Shown: positions 1 to 8,464 of the stretch, piece by piece | Layout: each line of letters begins with the position of its first letter | How positions within the stretch are numbered: the first letter of the stretch is position 1 | DNA from: Lewinellaceae bacterium | Lineage (GTDB): Bacteria > Bacteroidota > Bacteroidia > Chitinophagales > Saprospiraceae | NCBI GenBank assembly: GCA_020636095.1 | Contig: JACJYN010000005.1 | Span: forward strand, 1-64,000 | DNA: 64,000 bases | Direction: 5' to 3' | Notes under the pieces: generated by a model | Databases searched by the model: none | Seen by the model: only the letters and a program-made list of their open reading frames with translations | What the model was told of the DNA's origin: nothing | Program-made: the position numbers and the translations under genes

Positions 1-164
1 TCCAACCCCGGAAGCACAGCCGAGTGTATCATCTCACCGGGAACAAAAGGATACGTGTTCAAAATGATTTCGCGAAGAGCGTCGAGCGGATATTGCCATC
101 GCTGGACATCTTTCGCCTCGCCGGTGATGATGACCTCCTGGTTGATGTGTTTTCGCTGTTTGGC
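1..164 (-). pseudogene. Gene fragment at window edge (AlbA_2/RecG-like ATPase motif, then Uma2-like tail)
   Basis: An open frame runs leftwards off the window from just after a TGA at 165-167. Its first part reads like the HATPase_c_4 region of AlbA_2/RecG-related proteins (RWQYPLDALREIILN, normally followed by A-V-V-H-R-D-Y). The expected motif is missing. The text changes instead to YPFVPGEMIHSAVLPGL, which resembles the end of Uma2 nucleases (G-E-x-x-x-S-x-x-L-P-G). No start codon is visible. This looks like a junction of two gene remnants. The family calls come from short motifs read by eye and are weak. Confidence 0.3.
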
Positions 165-229
165 TCAATTTAAGGGAATTACTCGTCATTTTCAACGAAG
201 TAGCCCCAGCCACCGGCTTTTGTCTTGAA

Positions 230-1375
230 TTATTTGAATTTCGGTAACTCCCCACTTTCCATAGCAGCTTTGCCACCTCCCCCCTTCGGGGGGATCGAGG
301 GGGGCTCATAATACGCCCTATACCACTCCAAAAACTTCCTTATCCCATACGCCACGCTAGTCGCCGGCTGATACCCCAAATCCCCCGCCAAATCGCTCAC
401 ATCCGCTGTGGTAGCCGGCACGTCGCCCGGCTGCAGGGGCAGCATATCCTTTTGGGCCTCTTTGCCCAGTTCCTGTTCGATGGCGCGGATGAAGTCCATC
501 AGCTGGACCGGGTTCTGGTTGCCGATGTTGTAGACCTTGTAGGGGGCGGGGGAGGAGGCCGGGTCGGGCTGGCTGGCATCCCAGCCGGCGTTTCCCTGCG
601 GCGGGTGGTCGATGACGCGCACCACGCCCTCCACGATGTCGTCGATGTAGGTAAAATCGCGCACCATTTCGCCGTAGTTGAACACCTTGATCGGCTCGTC
701 CTTCAGGATAGCTTCGGTAAAGAGGAAGAGCGCCATATCGGGCCGCCCCCAGGGGCCGTACACGGTGAAGAAGCGCAATCCGGTGGCGGGCAGGCCGAAG
801 AGGTGGCTGTAGGCGTGGGCCATCAGCTCGTTGCTCTTCTTGGAAGCGGCGTAGAGCGACACGGGGTGGTCGACGTTGTCGTGGGTAGACAGGGGCATCT
901 TCTCGTTCAGCCCGTAGACGCTGGAGCTGGAGGCGAAGGCCAGGTGGCCGACCTGGGTGTGCCGGCACTGCTCCAGGATATTGATGAAGCCTACGATGTT
1001 GCTATCCACATAGGCGTAAGGGTTTTCCAGGCTGTAGCGCACCCCCGCCTGCGCCGCCAGGTTGACGACGGTGTCGAACTGCTCTTCGGTAAAGAGGCGC
1101 TCCAACCCCTGCCGGTCTTCCAGCCCCAGCTGGATGAAGCGGTAATTGGGGTGTTTGACGCTCTGGCTAACCTGCCCGTAGGCGATGTCTTCTTTTTCAA
1201 TGCCGGCGTAAGCCAGCCTATCGTATTTGACGTTGATATCGTAGTAGTCGTTGATCACATCCAGCCCGACGACTTCATCGCCGCGGGCGATGAGGCGGTT
1301 GGCGAGGTGGAAGCCGATGAAGCCCGCAGTACCAGTGATTAAGACTTTTTTCTTGTTGGTATTATTGTCTTTCAT
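230..1375 (-). CDS. UDP-glucuronate 4-epimerase-like NAD-dependent epimerase (copy 1)
   Basis: A short-chain dehydrogenase-type epimerase of 381 aa, predicted to interconvert UDP-glucuronate and UDP-galacturonate in the cytosol for surface polysaccharide. The Rossmann motif GTAGFIG lies at about residues 15-21, followed by LAAQAGVRYS, the Ser-rich SSSSVYG strand and the catalytic Y-A-A-S-K. The GLRFFTVYGPWGRPDMA block is typical of the bacterial glucuronate 4-epimerase group. The frame is open further upstream to 1486, but residues before MKDNNTNKKK lack family character, so the start at 1375 is preferred. The tail after the usual end (EPPSIPPKGGGGK) is encoded by a C-rich repeat at 278-307, so the C-terminus has been extended by repeat DNA. 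A paralogue lies at 6143-7198. Confidence 0.9.
   Translation of the reverse strand: MKDNNTNKKKVLITGTAGFIGFHLANRLIARGDEVVGLDVINDYYDINVKYDRLAYAGIEKEDIAYGQVSQSVKHPNYRFIQLGLEDRQGLERLFTEEQFDTVVNLAAQAGVRYSLENPYAYVDSNIVGFINILEQCRHTQVGHLAFASSSSVYGLNEKMPLSTHDNVDHPVSLYAASKKSNELMAHAYSHLFGLPATGLRFFTVYGPWGRPDMALFLFTEAILKDEPIKVFNYGEMVRDFTYIDDIVEGVVRVIDHPPQGNAGWDASQPDPASSPAPYKVYNIGNQNPVQLMDFIRAIEQELGKEAQKDMLPLQPGDVPATTADVSDLAGDLGYQPATSVAYGIRKFLEWYRAYYEPPSIPPKGGGGKAAMESGELPKFK
278..307. repeat. C-rich palindrome, CCCCCTTCGGGGGGATCGAGGGGG type
   Basis: A short palindrome (CCCCCC-TTCG-GGGGGG) followed by a G-run. Similar copies occur near 4.6, 32.0, 33.9, 36.4, 37.3-38.3, 38.8, 39.3, 44.6-44.9 and 46.9 kb. 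Here it lies within the last codons of the epimerase gene. Confidence 0.75.
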
Positions 1376-1718
1376 AGGGGGGATAGTGTTGCGGTATCTC
1401 GGTATTACTGCGTTGCGTAGTTGCGATTTGCCCCGGGGACAGGCCCTGAGGACAGGGAGACGTTCCGGTTGGAGGAACTCCCCCAATCTTTCCGAATTGA
1501 GTTCGGGATAGGCTCTTTTATTTTTCTAGTGCGCTCTTTGGAAGAAGGGGCTTTGCTCTGGACTTCGGCGTGAGCTTCCAGTTTGGCACTCCTGTTTGCT
1601 CCCTTTGTGCTTGCAAGCGCCGAATCCGCGAAATCCGATGAACCCGCGAATATTTGCGTTCTATCCTACCGGAGGCGACACCTTTTTCCCCGTGAGAACC
1701 CACGCCGAAGGCGTCGCC

Positions 1719-2687
1719 TCAGGGGCGCTCAAAGGGATGCCGCGCCAGCGGCAGCTTCGCCAGCGGATGATACGCCCCCTTCAACCCCACCGGCTCCTGA
1801 TGCCGGATGTCGTGCACGATCTCAATGGCCTTTTTGGCGGCGCCTAATTCAAATCCGTTGCCATCCAGAATAGCTTCGTAGCTTCTGGTATGCAGGTCAG
1901 TAAAGCCGCCGCTGAATTCAAACTCCTCGCCTTCGATATTAATGGAGCGGAACGTGCGGGCGCCGGTTTTGCGCACCGCCTCGGGAATGGTATTGTAGTT
2001 GATGCTCAGGAACCAGCGCACCCGGGCCTTCTCAAATTCGAGGAAGCCCGCTGCCCGGTCGTGGGTGTGAATGTGCACAATATTGTCCTGTACGTCGCCG
2101 AAAATCCACTGCAGCATGTCGTAAAAATGGACGCCGATGTTGGTCGCGATGCCGCCGGATTTGGCGACGTCTCCTTTCCAGCTGGTATAGTACCAGTGGC
2201 CGCGGGAAGTTTGGTAGGTCAGGTCCACATCGAATTTCTTGTCCGACGGCGCTTGCCGGGCCTTTTCCCGCAGCGCGATCACGCTGGGATGGAGGCGCAG
2301 CTGCAAGATATTGTATACGTTTTGGCCGGTCTCCCGGGCAATCTCCTCCAACGCATCGATATTCCAGGGGTTGAGGACCAGCGGCTTTTCGCAGATCACA
2401 TCGGCTCCGTGGCGCATTCCGAAGCGGATATGGGCGTCATGCAGGTAATTGGGCGAACAGACGCTCACGTAGTCAATGGGGGCGCCGCGGCGCTTGAGCT
2501 TTTCCAGGTGGCGGTCGAAGCGTTCGAACTCCACAAAGAAGTCCGCTTCCGGGAAGTAGCTGTCGATGATGCCGACTGAGTCGGAGTTATCCAGGGCTGC
2601 AAGTAGTTGGTTGCCGGTTTCCTGGATGGCTTGCATATGCCGCGGAGCGACGAAGCCCGCGGCGCCGATGAGGGCGAAGTTTTTCAT
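1719..2687 (-). CDS. wlbA: UDP-N-acetyl-glucosaminuronate 3-dehydrogenase, WlbA/WbpB type (Gfo/Idh/MocA family)
   Basis: A 322-aa NAD-dependent oxidoreductase predicted to oxidise the 3-hydroxyl of UDP-N-acetyl-D-glucosaminuronate, giving the 3-keto sugar that the WbpE-type aminotransferase uses. The N-terminal Rossmann motif is GAAGFVAPRH. The stretches SYFPEADFFVEFERFDRH, SVCSPNYLHDAHIRF and CEKPLVLNPWN closely resemble my recollection of Bordetella WlbA and Pseudomonas WbpB. The partner enzymes lie about 14 kb upstream in the same direction (16857-18602), separated by unrelated repeats and genes. A second Gfo/Idh/MocA gene at 15780 may have the same or a neighbouring function. Confidence 0.88.
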   Translation of the reverse strand: MKNFALIGAAGFVAPRHMQAIQETGNQLLAALDNSDSVGIIDSYFPEADFFVEFERFDRHLEKLKRRGAPIDYVSVCSPNYLHDAHIRFGMRHGADVICEKPLVLNPWNIDALEEIARETGQNVYNILQLRLHPSVIALREKARQAPSDKKFDVDLTYQTSRGHWYYTSWKGDVAKSGGIATNIGVHFYDMLQWIFGDVQDNIVHIHTHDRAAGFLEFEKARVRWFLSINYNTIPEAVRKTGARTFRSINIEGEEFEFSGGFTDLHTRSYEAILDGNGFELGAAKKAIEIVHDIRHQEPVGLKGAYHPLAKLPLARHPFERP

Positions 2688-3060
<373 letters not shown>

Positions 3061-3061
3061 A

Positions 3062-3104
3062 ACGGCTTCGCCCTTGATAAGTCGCAGAGGGCTTATAGTC
3101 CGAT
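3062..3104 (-). other. Repeated hairpin motif, copy 1 (GGCTTCGCCC next to GATAAGTCGC)
   Basis: On the minus strand an ATAAG/CTTAT stem is followed by GGGCGAAGCC and then T-runs, which is terminator-like. A close copy lies at 12930-12970 downstream of the antiterminator gene. Two copies suggest a dispersed structured element. Its function is unknown. Confidence 0.4.
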
Positions 3105-3431
3105 GTATGAGAGACGGTAAGTAGATAGTCCATAAAAATCTGAATGCAAAAAAAAGGGCTGTAGGCGAGAATGCCAAATTATCCGGAGTTTATTTGTTGA
3201 CGTGTACATTGTCAAAAAGCTAATACGTGAATTTTGTTGCTGGTTATCAGGTGGTTAGGGGTGTGTTGTGGAGTGGTTTTTTAGTGTGTCAGTGTATCAG
3301 GGAGTGGTGTGTCAGGGAGGGCGATCCAGTATTCCAGTATTCCCGCATCTTGATAGATGTTGAATTTTTCATCTGCATCTGCCTTATTGTTCCCTTCGGA
3401 AAGGATTTCAACGACCATATCCGGCGATCCC

Positions 3432-3594
3432 AGGAGCCTGTCGGAGAAGTGTTGGTGAGCCGAGAAAGAGAAAATATTGTTCTGAACAAGGCGCCGAGGA
3501 AGGAACATAGTGGAGCTACGTGACTGACGAGCAACGCAGTGCAGAACAATATTTGCCGTTCGCAGTCCATCAAGTGCTTCTCCGACAGGCTCCT
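3432..3594. mobile_element. MITE-like hairpin element A inside the Uma2 gene
   Basis: A 163-bp element with an 18-bp perfect terminal inverted repeat (AGGAGCCTGTCGGAGAAG at 3432-3449, its complement at 3577-3594). A second inverted pair lies further in (AAATATTGTTCTG at 3472 and its complement at 3542). It encodes nothing and can fold into one long hairpin. Confidence 0.8.
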
Positions 3595-3762
3595 AGTGCT
3601 TTGTCAACGTTTGGATGTCGGGTAAGGTATCTGCGAATTTTTCGTCTGGACAAGGCGAGGGTTCTCGACCTTAGCCGTAGCTAAGGGAGGTGGTTCCTCA
3701 ACGAAGGCCAGGCGGAAAAGGCGCCATAGATTACCTGACTATTCAAGCTTGACAAAGCACTA
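3594..3762. mobile_element. MITE-like hairpin element B inside the Uma2 gene
   Basis: A 169-bp element directly abutting element A. The terminal inverted repeat is TAGTGCTTTGTCAA (3594-3607, complement at 3749-3762). Inner arms (GTCGGGTAAGGTAT against GTCAGGTAATCTAT, and TCGTCTGG against CCGCCTGG) continue the pairing towards the centre. No coding capacity. Two unrelated hairpin elements side by side suggest successive insertion at one site. Confidence 0.78.
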
Positions 3763-4178
3763 GCAGCCTTTCTTATCTATTTTGCCGGGGTCACAGACCA
3801 CCGTTATATCCGGTTGGACAACGGTCTCGACCTGGTCATCGGGCAGGACTACTGCCGTTTTGTTTCTTTTCTCGGAAATTGGAATCGCATTGGAGATCGT
3901 CAGGCGGACATCATAAGGGGCGTGCCGCACCTGGCAGGGGTTATTTCTCAAAAAAGACCAGATTACGCCATGTAAAGCTCCGCTGATCCGCTGATGTTCA
4001 TCACTTGGCGCCGGAGACATTTTGAATACCTTTCCCTTGATCAGCTCTACCCGCTCTTTGAACTGCCAGGTAAGGTAGTCGGCATAGGTGTATTTTTTGT
4101 TGAGGTCGAGTTGGTTAATGTCTGTGATTATCGTGCGCGTACTCTTTCCCATTAGGATAATTCCAAACTTGCATCTAA

Positions 4179-4503
4179 TACTACTTTGTTAGTTTAAGAA
4201 AAATGAGATGCAATGTCTCCGATTTTCCTCCCCCTCCCTGTGGTCGACCCCTCCAGAGGGGTATATTTGGGGCCCATTCGTTTTGACAACTCAGCCGGAC
4301 AATGGGATTCATATTGAAAATTATTTGTAACTATTCAGCATCGTGGTGATTTGACCCCTCAAGCAAAATTTTGTAAGCCGCCCTTCCCCTTCCAAGGGGA
4401 ATGAGAAGGGGTTCCAGCGGGAAAAAGTCTACAAAATTTTGCGTCAGGCGTATTTCAGACCCCATGCTGAATAGTAACAATTATTTAAACTAACAAAGTA
4501 GTA
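4179..4503. mobile_element. MITE-like element with 19-bp inverted repeats and a nested inner element
   Basis: The outer arms are TACTACTTTGTTAGTTTAA at 4179-4197 and its exact complement at 4485-4503. A second inverted pair is nested inside: AACTATTCAGCAT-type arms at 4318-4341 and 4464-4486, with a further GCAAAATTTTGTA pair. There is no protein-coding frame. The outer ends resemble those of the shorter element at 9021-9134, so they probably belong to one family. This accounts for most of the gene-free stretch 4153-4731. Confidence 0.8.
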
Positions 4504-4611
4504 CTAAGAGGTGAATGAAGAAATCACCAATAAATATAACCAAAAACCTTTTGTTATTGATATGGTCTAACAACTCTTCTTTACAGCCATTTCTCTGCCT
4601 ACAAGCCTTCT

Positions 4612-4741
4612 GCTTCCCAATCCCCCCTCCCTCGGAGGGGGTTAGGGGGAAGCTATTCGGAGGGGGTTAGGGGGAAGCTTCCCAATCCCCCCTCCCTCGG
4701 AGGGGGTTAGGGGGAGGCTATTCGGAGGGGGTTAGGGGGAG
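4612..4741. repeat. Tandem ~65-bp C/G-rich palindromic repeat after the CpsB-type gene
   Basis: Two units of about 65 bp, each with CCCCCTCCCTCGGAGGGGG and GGAGGGGGTTAGGGGGA. The second unit supplies the TAA stop (within CCCCCTAACCCC on the minus strand) of the gene at 4732-5475. Confidence 0.8.
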
Positions 4742-5475
4742 GCTTCCAACTCCCCATTCTTAAACTCCAACTTCCCCAGCACCTTTGCCAGGTGCCTATC
4801 CCAGCGCATTTCCTGCAGCCGTTCCGCCTGCCCTTCGTGGTGCAGGTCGGTAGCGAGGAAGTCGATCATGCCGGCTTCGAGCAGCTGGTAGCCGCTTTCG
4901 CGGGTAGGCTTGCCGTAGTAGCCGCCGAGGGAGAGCAGGTTGAGCTGAAACTCGCAGCCGCGGTCTTTGAGTTCATGGTATTTCTTCATATCGCCTTTCA
5001 GGAAGAGGTAGCGTTCCGGGTGGGCCAGCACGGGGTGGTAGCCTTTGGTTTGCAGGCGGAAGAGGAAGTCCTCCAGCATGGGCGGCGCCGCGAAGAAGGA
5101 CATTTCCACCAGCACCCGCTTACCGGGCAGGGTGAGCAGCTTGCCGCTTTCGATCTTATCGCCGAAGCCCTCGTCCATGAGGTACTCGGCGGCGGCGTGC
5201 AGTTTTACATCCGCCTCTTTTTCCTGGAGGGCGGCCAGCACTTCGCTGTGTTTGTGCTGGATGATTTCCGGGTTGTTGACAAACATCTCCGCCATCACGT
5301 GGGGGGTGGTGATGAGGGTGTGGAAGCCCAGGTTCTGCAACATTTCGATGAGGGCAAGGCTATGCCCCAGGCTGCGGGCGCCGTCGTCGATGCCGGGCAG
5401 CAGGTGCGAGTGAAGGTCTACTCCCAGGAAGGAGTAGTCGGGTAGTTTGGGTTTCCTTTTGAAAATATTGAGCAT
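4732..5475 (-). CDS. CpsB/YwqE-type tyrosine-protein phosphatase (PHP domain)
   Basis: A 247-aa PHP-fold metallophosphatase, predicted to remove phosphate from the tyrosine kinase that controls polysaccharide chain export. Metal-binding motifs are visible: DLHSHLLPGIDDG (about residues 20-32), TTPH, AAEY, LAHPERY and ATDLHH. The length matches CpsB/CapC/YwqE proteins. The start at MLNIFKRK (5475) is chosen over the upstream in-frame ATG at 5613, because the extra 46 residues are encoded by an intergenic repeat. The stop codon lies in the C-rich repeat downstream. No partner kinase or Wzz-like gene is in the window. Confidence 0.9.
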   Translation of the reverse strand: MLNIFKRKPKLPDYSFLGVDLHSHLLPGIDDGARSLGHSLALIEMLQNLGFHTLITTPHVMAEMFVNNPEIIQHKHSEVLAALQEKEADVKLHAAAEYLMDEGFGDKIESGKLLTLPGKRVLVEMSFFAAPPMLEDFLFRLQTKGYHPVLAHPERYLFLKGDMKKYHELKDRGCEFQLNLLSLGGYYGKPTRESGYQLLEAGMIDFLATDLHHEGQAERLQEMRWDRHLAKVLGKLEFKNGELEASP

Positions 5476-5490
5476 GGTTGTTTTTTGTTG

Positions 5491-5624
5491 CTTATTAGCC
5501 ACAAAAGCACAAAGGCACGAAACTCCACGAAAGGGTTTTAGTGCGGCTTTAGGGTTTTGGTGGTTTAGTGGCATTCTTATTAGCCACAAAAGCACAAAGG
5601 CACGAAACTCCACGAAAGGGTTTT
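5491..5624. repeat. Repeated GCCACAAAAGCACAAAGGCACGAAA element (two 49-bp copies)
   Basis: Two identical 49-bp copies at 5491-5539 and 5576-5624. A relative lies at about 6060-6137 and another (TTTCGTGGGGATTTTGTG) at about 49940-49985. It sits at 5' ends of genes. Function unknown. Confidence 0.75.
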
Positions 5625-5650
5625 GATGGTGGGTTCAAGCCCTGAGAAGC

Positions 5651-6046
5651 TCATCTAACGAACCTCCGTATGCCTGATCCTATATTTACGACGTTGAAAT
5701 TGATCAGATAACCCAACCGGTTTTCCGTTAGTTTCAGGTGGCTTAATACTTGAGCTTCCCAAACTGGATTTACTTCGTCCACAGCTTTTAATTCGCAAAT
5801 TATCTCATTCTCCACCAGAACATCAAGCCTTAAACCTTCATCAAATTGCAGGCCATCGTACTTTATTGGTATTTCCTGTTGCCTTAAATAGGATAAGCCT
5901 CTTTTCCCTAGTTCATGGCAGAAACAAAGCTCATAGATTTTTTCGAGTAATCCGGGGCCAAGGTTTTTGTGTACGGTATAAGCACTGTCCACAATCAGCT
6001 TACCGGTTTCTTCCAGGTGTTGAGGAATGGGGGGGTACTTTTTCAT
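5651..6046 (-). CDS. GxxExxY protein
   Basis: A 131-aa protein of the GxxExxY family. The defining motif reads GPGLLEKIYE at about residues 30-39 and is followed by LRQQEIPIKYDG and, near the middle, VLVENEIICELKAV, a PD-(D/E)XK-like core (D-V-L-V ... E-L-K). Members are common as single genes in Bacteroidota surface-polysaccharide loci. The biochemical role is not established; a nuclease fold is inferred. It is flanked on both sides by CACGAA-type repeats. Confidence 0.85.
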   Translation of the reverse strand: MKKYPPIPQHLEETGKLIVDSAYTVHKNLGPGLLEKIYELCFCHELGKRGLSYLRQQEIPIKYDGLQFDEGLRLDVLVENEIICELKAVDEVNPVWEAQVLSHLKLTENRLGYLINFNVVNIGSGIRRFVR

Positions 6047-6142
6047 GGCCTAAGGTTTTTGCCACTAAAGCAAAGAGACACGAAACCCCACGAAAGGATT
6101 TTAGTGCGGATTTCGTGCTTTTGTGTCTTCGTGGCGATTAAA

Positions 6143-7198
6143 TCAAACAATATCATAATAATGCTTGTACCACTCCACAAACGCCCCAATCCCCTCTTTC
6201 AGCGGCGTATTCGGTTTATAGCCCAGTTCCTGTTCCAGGGCGATGGTGTCGGCGTAGGTGCTTTCCACGTCGCCGGGTTGCATGGGCAGCAGCTGCTTTT
6301 CAGCCTCGCGCCCCAGGGCCTGCTCGATAGCGCCGATGAAATCCATCAGGGCGACGGGCTGGCTGTTGCCGATGTTGAAGATGCGGTAGGGCGCCGGCGA
6401 GCTTGCCGGGTCGGGGTCCTGCGGATCCCAATCGGCATTGCCGGTGGGTGGGTGGTCGACGACGCGCTTCAGCCCTTCTACGATATCGCCGATGTAGGTG
6501 AAATCGCGGCTCATCTTACCGTGGTTGAACACCTTGATGGCCTCCCCTTTGAGGATGGCCTCGGTGAAGAGGAAGTACGCCATATCCGGCCGGCCCCAGG
6601 GGCCGTAGACGGTAAAGAAGCGCAGCCCGGTGGTCGGCAGCCCGAAGAGGTGGCTGTAGGTGTGGGCGATGAGCTCGTTGCTCTTCTTGGAGGCCGCGTA
6701 GAGCGACACCGGGTGGTCGACGTTGTCCTCGGTGCGGAAGGGCACCTTCTTGTTGAGCCCGTAAACGCTGCTGCTGCTGGCGTAGGCCAGGTGCTTGACG
6801 CCGTACTGCCGGCAGCACTCTATCAGGTTGGCGAAGCCGACGATGTTGCTCTGCACGTAAGCCGCCGGGTTCTTGATGCTGTAGCGCACGCCGGCCTGCG
6901 CCGCCAGGTGGCAAACGGTGTCGAACTGATGTTCCTGAAAGAGGCTGTGCAGGGCGGCGTTGTCCTCCAGCCGCAGCTGTACGAAGCGGTAATTGGGGTA
7001 CTTGCGGCTTTGCATCTGCTCCTTGTAGGCTACCTCGTGGCGGTTGAAGCCCGCATCTTCCAGCCGCGCTATCTTGAGGCTGACGTCGTAGTAGTTGTTG
7101 ATGCTGTCCAGCCCGACGACGTCGTCGCCCCGCTCCGCCAAAGTGTTGGCAAGGTGGAAGCCGATAAAGCCGGCGGTTCCGGTTACTAGAATTTTCAT
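6143..7198 (-). CDS. UDP-glucuronate 4-epimerase-like NAD-dependent epimerase (copy 2)
   Basis: A 351-aa epimerase with GTAGFIG at residues 7-13, the SSSSVYG strand and catalytic Tyr167/Lys171 (YAASK). It is strongly similar by eye to the gene at 230-1375 (shared RFFTVYGPWGRPDMA and DPASSPAPY stretches). It should make UDP-galacturonate from UDP-glucuronate, which the Ugd at 10049-11389 can supply. This copy ends normally (WYKHYYDIV), without the repeat-encoded tail of copy 1. Two near-equal copies 5 kb apart suggest duplication, or separate specificities for two sugars. Confidence 0.92.
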   Translation of the reverse strand: MKILVTGTAGFIGFHLANTLAERGDDVVGLDSINNYYDVSLKIARLEDAGFNRHEVAYKEQMQSRKYPNYRFVQLRLEDNAALHSLFQEHQFDTVCHLAAQAGVRYSIKNPAAYVQSNIVGFANLIECCRQYGVKHLAYASSSSVYGLNKKVPFRTEDNVDHPVSLYAASKKSNELIAHTYSHLFGLPTTGLRFFTVYGPWGRPDMAYFLFTEAILKGEAIKVFNHGKMSRDFTYIGDIVEGLKRVVDHPPTGNADWDPQDPDPASSPAPYRIFNIGNSQPVALMDFIGAIEQALGREAEKQLLPMQPGDVESTYADTIALEQELGYKPNTPLKEGIGAFVEWYKHYYDIV

Positions 7199-7335
7199 TG
7201 GTTAATTGTTTCTTTTTTTCTGGTTATAGGGGGGATTTTTATGGTTTATGGCTTAGTGGGGTCATGATTTGGTTTATGGCTTTTATGGGCGTAAATTGGT
7301 TTATATGGTCTTTCTCTCCTCAACCTCCCTGCCGT

Positions 7336-7707
7336 TCAGGCGTTCTTAAGCTGTGAATTGCGTAGGTTGTTGAGCATTTTACTCAGGGTTTGAGCGAGGC
7401 GCCGGGTTTCCAGGTAATCCTCTTTGGAAAGAAAGCCCAGCTCGAAAGAGATAATGGCCTGGTTGAGTAGTTCCATGAGCGTACTATAAGCTATGGAAGT
7501 AAAGTTTGCTTTATCTTTTCCTGTAATCCTTCCTGAGCCTTCCGCCAGATGAGATGGTATCCCAATCCCACACCTCCTCATTTGGCTCACCAGGCCGTAC
7601 TTTTCTTCGGTTGGAAAATTTTTAGTAATCTGGTATACCCAAATTGCCAGTTCCTTAGCTTTTTTCCAGGCTGCCAGTTTCTCAAAGGAGTACTCATAAA
7701 TTTCCAT
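7336..7707 (-). CDS. Four-helix bundle protein (23S rRNA IVS/S23-like)
   Basis: A 123-aa protein of the four-helix-bundle family first seen in 23S rRNA intervening sequences. Family marks are FEKLAAWKKAKELAIWVYQ, the Phe-Pro after KNFPTEEKYGL, MRRCGIGIPSHLAEGSGR and the closing helix LSKMLNNL. The start at MEIYEYSFEK (7707) is chosen because the in-frame extension to 7755 is low-complexity repeat. A second member is at 15216-15563. Free-standing members occur widely in Bacteroidota polysaccharide loci; their role is unknown. Confidence 0.85.
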   Translation of the reverse strand: MEIYEYSFEKLAAWKKAKELAIWVYQITKNFPTEEKYGLVSQMRRCGIGIPSHLAEGSGRITGKDKANFTSIAYSTLMELLNQAIISFELGFLSKEDYLETRRLAQTLSKMLNNLRNSQLKNA

Positions 7708-7734
7708 ACCTCTTTTTTTGGTTGTAAATTTCCA

Positions 7735-8028
7735 CTCCGCCCTCACCCCCCTCAAAGTCCCTCATCACACCCTCACCCCCCTCAAAGCCCCCATCACACC
7801 CTCACCCCCTCAAAGCCCCCATCACACCTCACCCCCTCCAATCCCCATCACCCTCACCCCCTCCAAGCCCCATCACACCTCACCCCTCCAATCCCCATCA
7901 CACCTCACCCCTCCAATCCCCATCACCCCTCACCCCTCAATCCCCATCACACCTCAACCCTCCAATCCCCATCACACCTCACCCCCTCAAAGCCCCCATC
8001 ACACCTCACCCCTCCAATCCCCCATCAC
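7735..8028. repeat. Low-complexity tandem array (CATCACACCTCACCCCTCCAATCCC words)
   Basis: About 290 bp of imperfect tandem units of 22-30 bp made of ATCACACC, TCACCCC and TCCAATCCCC or TCAAAGCCCC. The plus strand is purine-poor. It is open in several frames and encodes only Pro/His/Ser runs. It fills the gap between the four-helix gene and the UDP-xylose synthase remnant. Confidence 0.9.
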
Positions 8029-8453
8029 GATACATGCCTCCTAAAATACTCCAACGTCTTTCTCAACCCATCCTCCCTTGGCACCCTCGGCTCCCAGCCC
8101 AGCAATTTGCGGGCGAGGCTGATATCCGGCTGGCGCACTTTGGGGTCATCCTCGGGCAGCTCGCGGTAAACGATCTTCGCCCGGGGGTTGCCCACCAGCT
8201 CGATGATCTCTTCGGCGAAGGCCTTGATGGTGATCTCCGCCGGGTTGCCGATGTTGACCGGCATGGCGTAGTCGCTCAGCAGCAGGCGGTAGATGCCTTC
8301 CACCAGGTCGTCGACATAGCAGAAGGAGCGGGTTTGGGAGCCGTCGCCGAAGACCGTCAGCCCTTCGCCGCGGATGGCCTGCGAGAAGAAAGCCGGCAGT
8401 GCGCGCCCGTCGTTCACCCGCATGCGGGTTCCGTAGGTGTTGAAGATGCGCAC
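8025..8453 (-). pseudogene. UDP-glucuronate decarboxylase (UDP-xylose synthase), C-terminal part
   Basis: This is the C-terminal 140 or so residues of a UXS-type enzyme. RIFNTYGTRMR is followed by GSQTRSFCYVDDLVEGI, the VNIGNPAEIT motif and QPDISLARKLLGWEP, all in family order. In the same frame the homology extends upstream to about 8483 (FHKVETRIV), where no start codon exists, so this is the downstream piece of the gene beginning at 8959. UXS converts UDP-glucuronate to UDP-xylose and CO2, using the Ugd product made nearby. Confidence 0.85.
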
Positions 8454-8464
8454 GATGCGGGTTT

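Larger units (their letters stand above)
3320..4152 (-). pseudogene. Uma2-family nuclease gene broken by two hairpin elements
   Basis: The N-terminal part (3760-4152, 130 aa) has the Uma2/DUF820 landmarks YTYADYLTW, the Glu in VELIKGKVF, SPAPSDEHQ and QPDITVVCDPGKIDKKG. The C-terminal part resumes at about 3320-3430 with GSPDMVVEILS and YQDAGILEYWI. Between them are two palindromic elements (3432-3762) that introduce a stop. The two halves differ in frame by one base; removing 329 or 332 nt would rejoin them, and 330 nt plus a 2-nt target duplication would fit. After E-Y-W-I-A the protein again runs into repetitive DNA, so the natural C-terminus is lost too. Uma2 proteins are PD-(D/E)XK-like nucleases of uncertain role, often found singly in accessory DNA. 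Confidence 0.85.

Noticed and set aside
452..1342. Long plus-strand reading frame opposite the first epimerase (and similar ones at 5969-7189, 13743-14768, 15903-16856, 17454-18587)
   Set aside because: These are antisense shadows of well-supported genes; their Val/Gly/Asp-rich translations have no family character.
1583..1873. Short open frames between the first epimerase and wlbA
   Set aside because: They overlap the end of wlbA on the other strand and show only low-complexity sequence.
3432..3762. A single insertion sequence with a transposase
   Set aside because: The segment encodes no protein of useful length and consists of two separate palindromes.
7549..8169. Proline/histidine/serine-rich open frame
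   Set aside because: It is a translation of the tandem C-rich array at 7735-8028, with no start context or domain.
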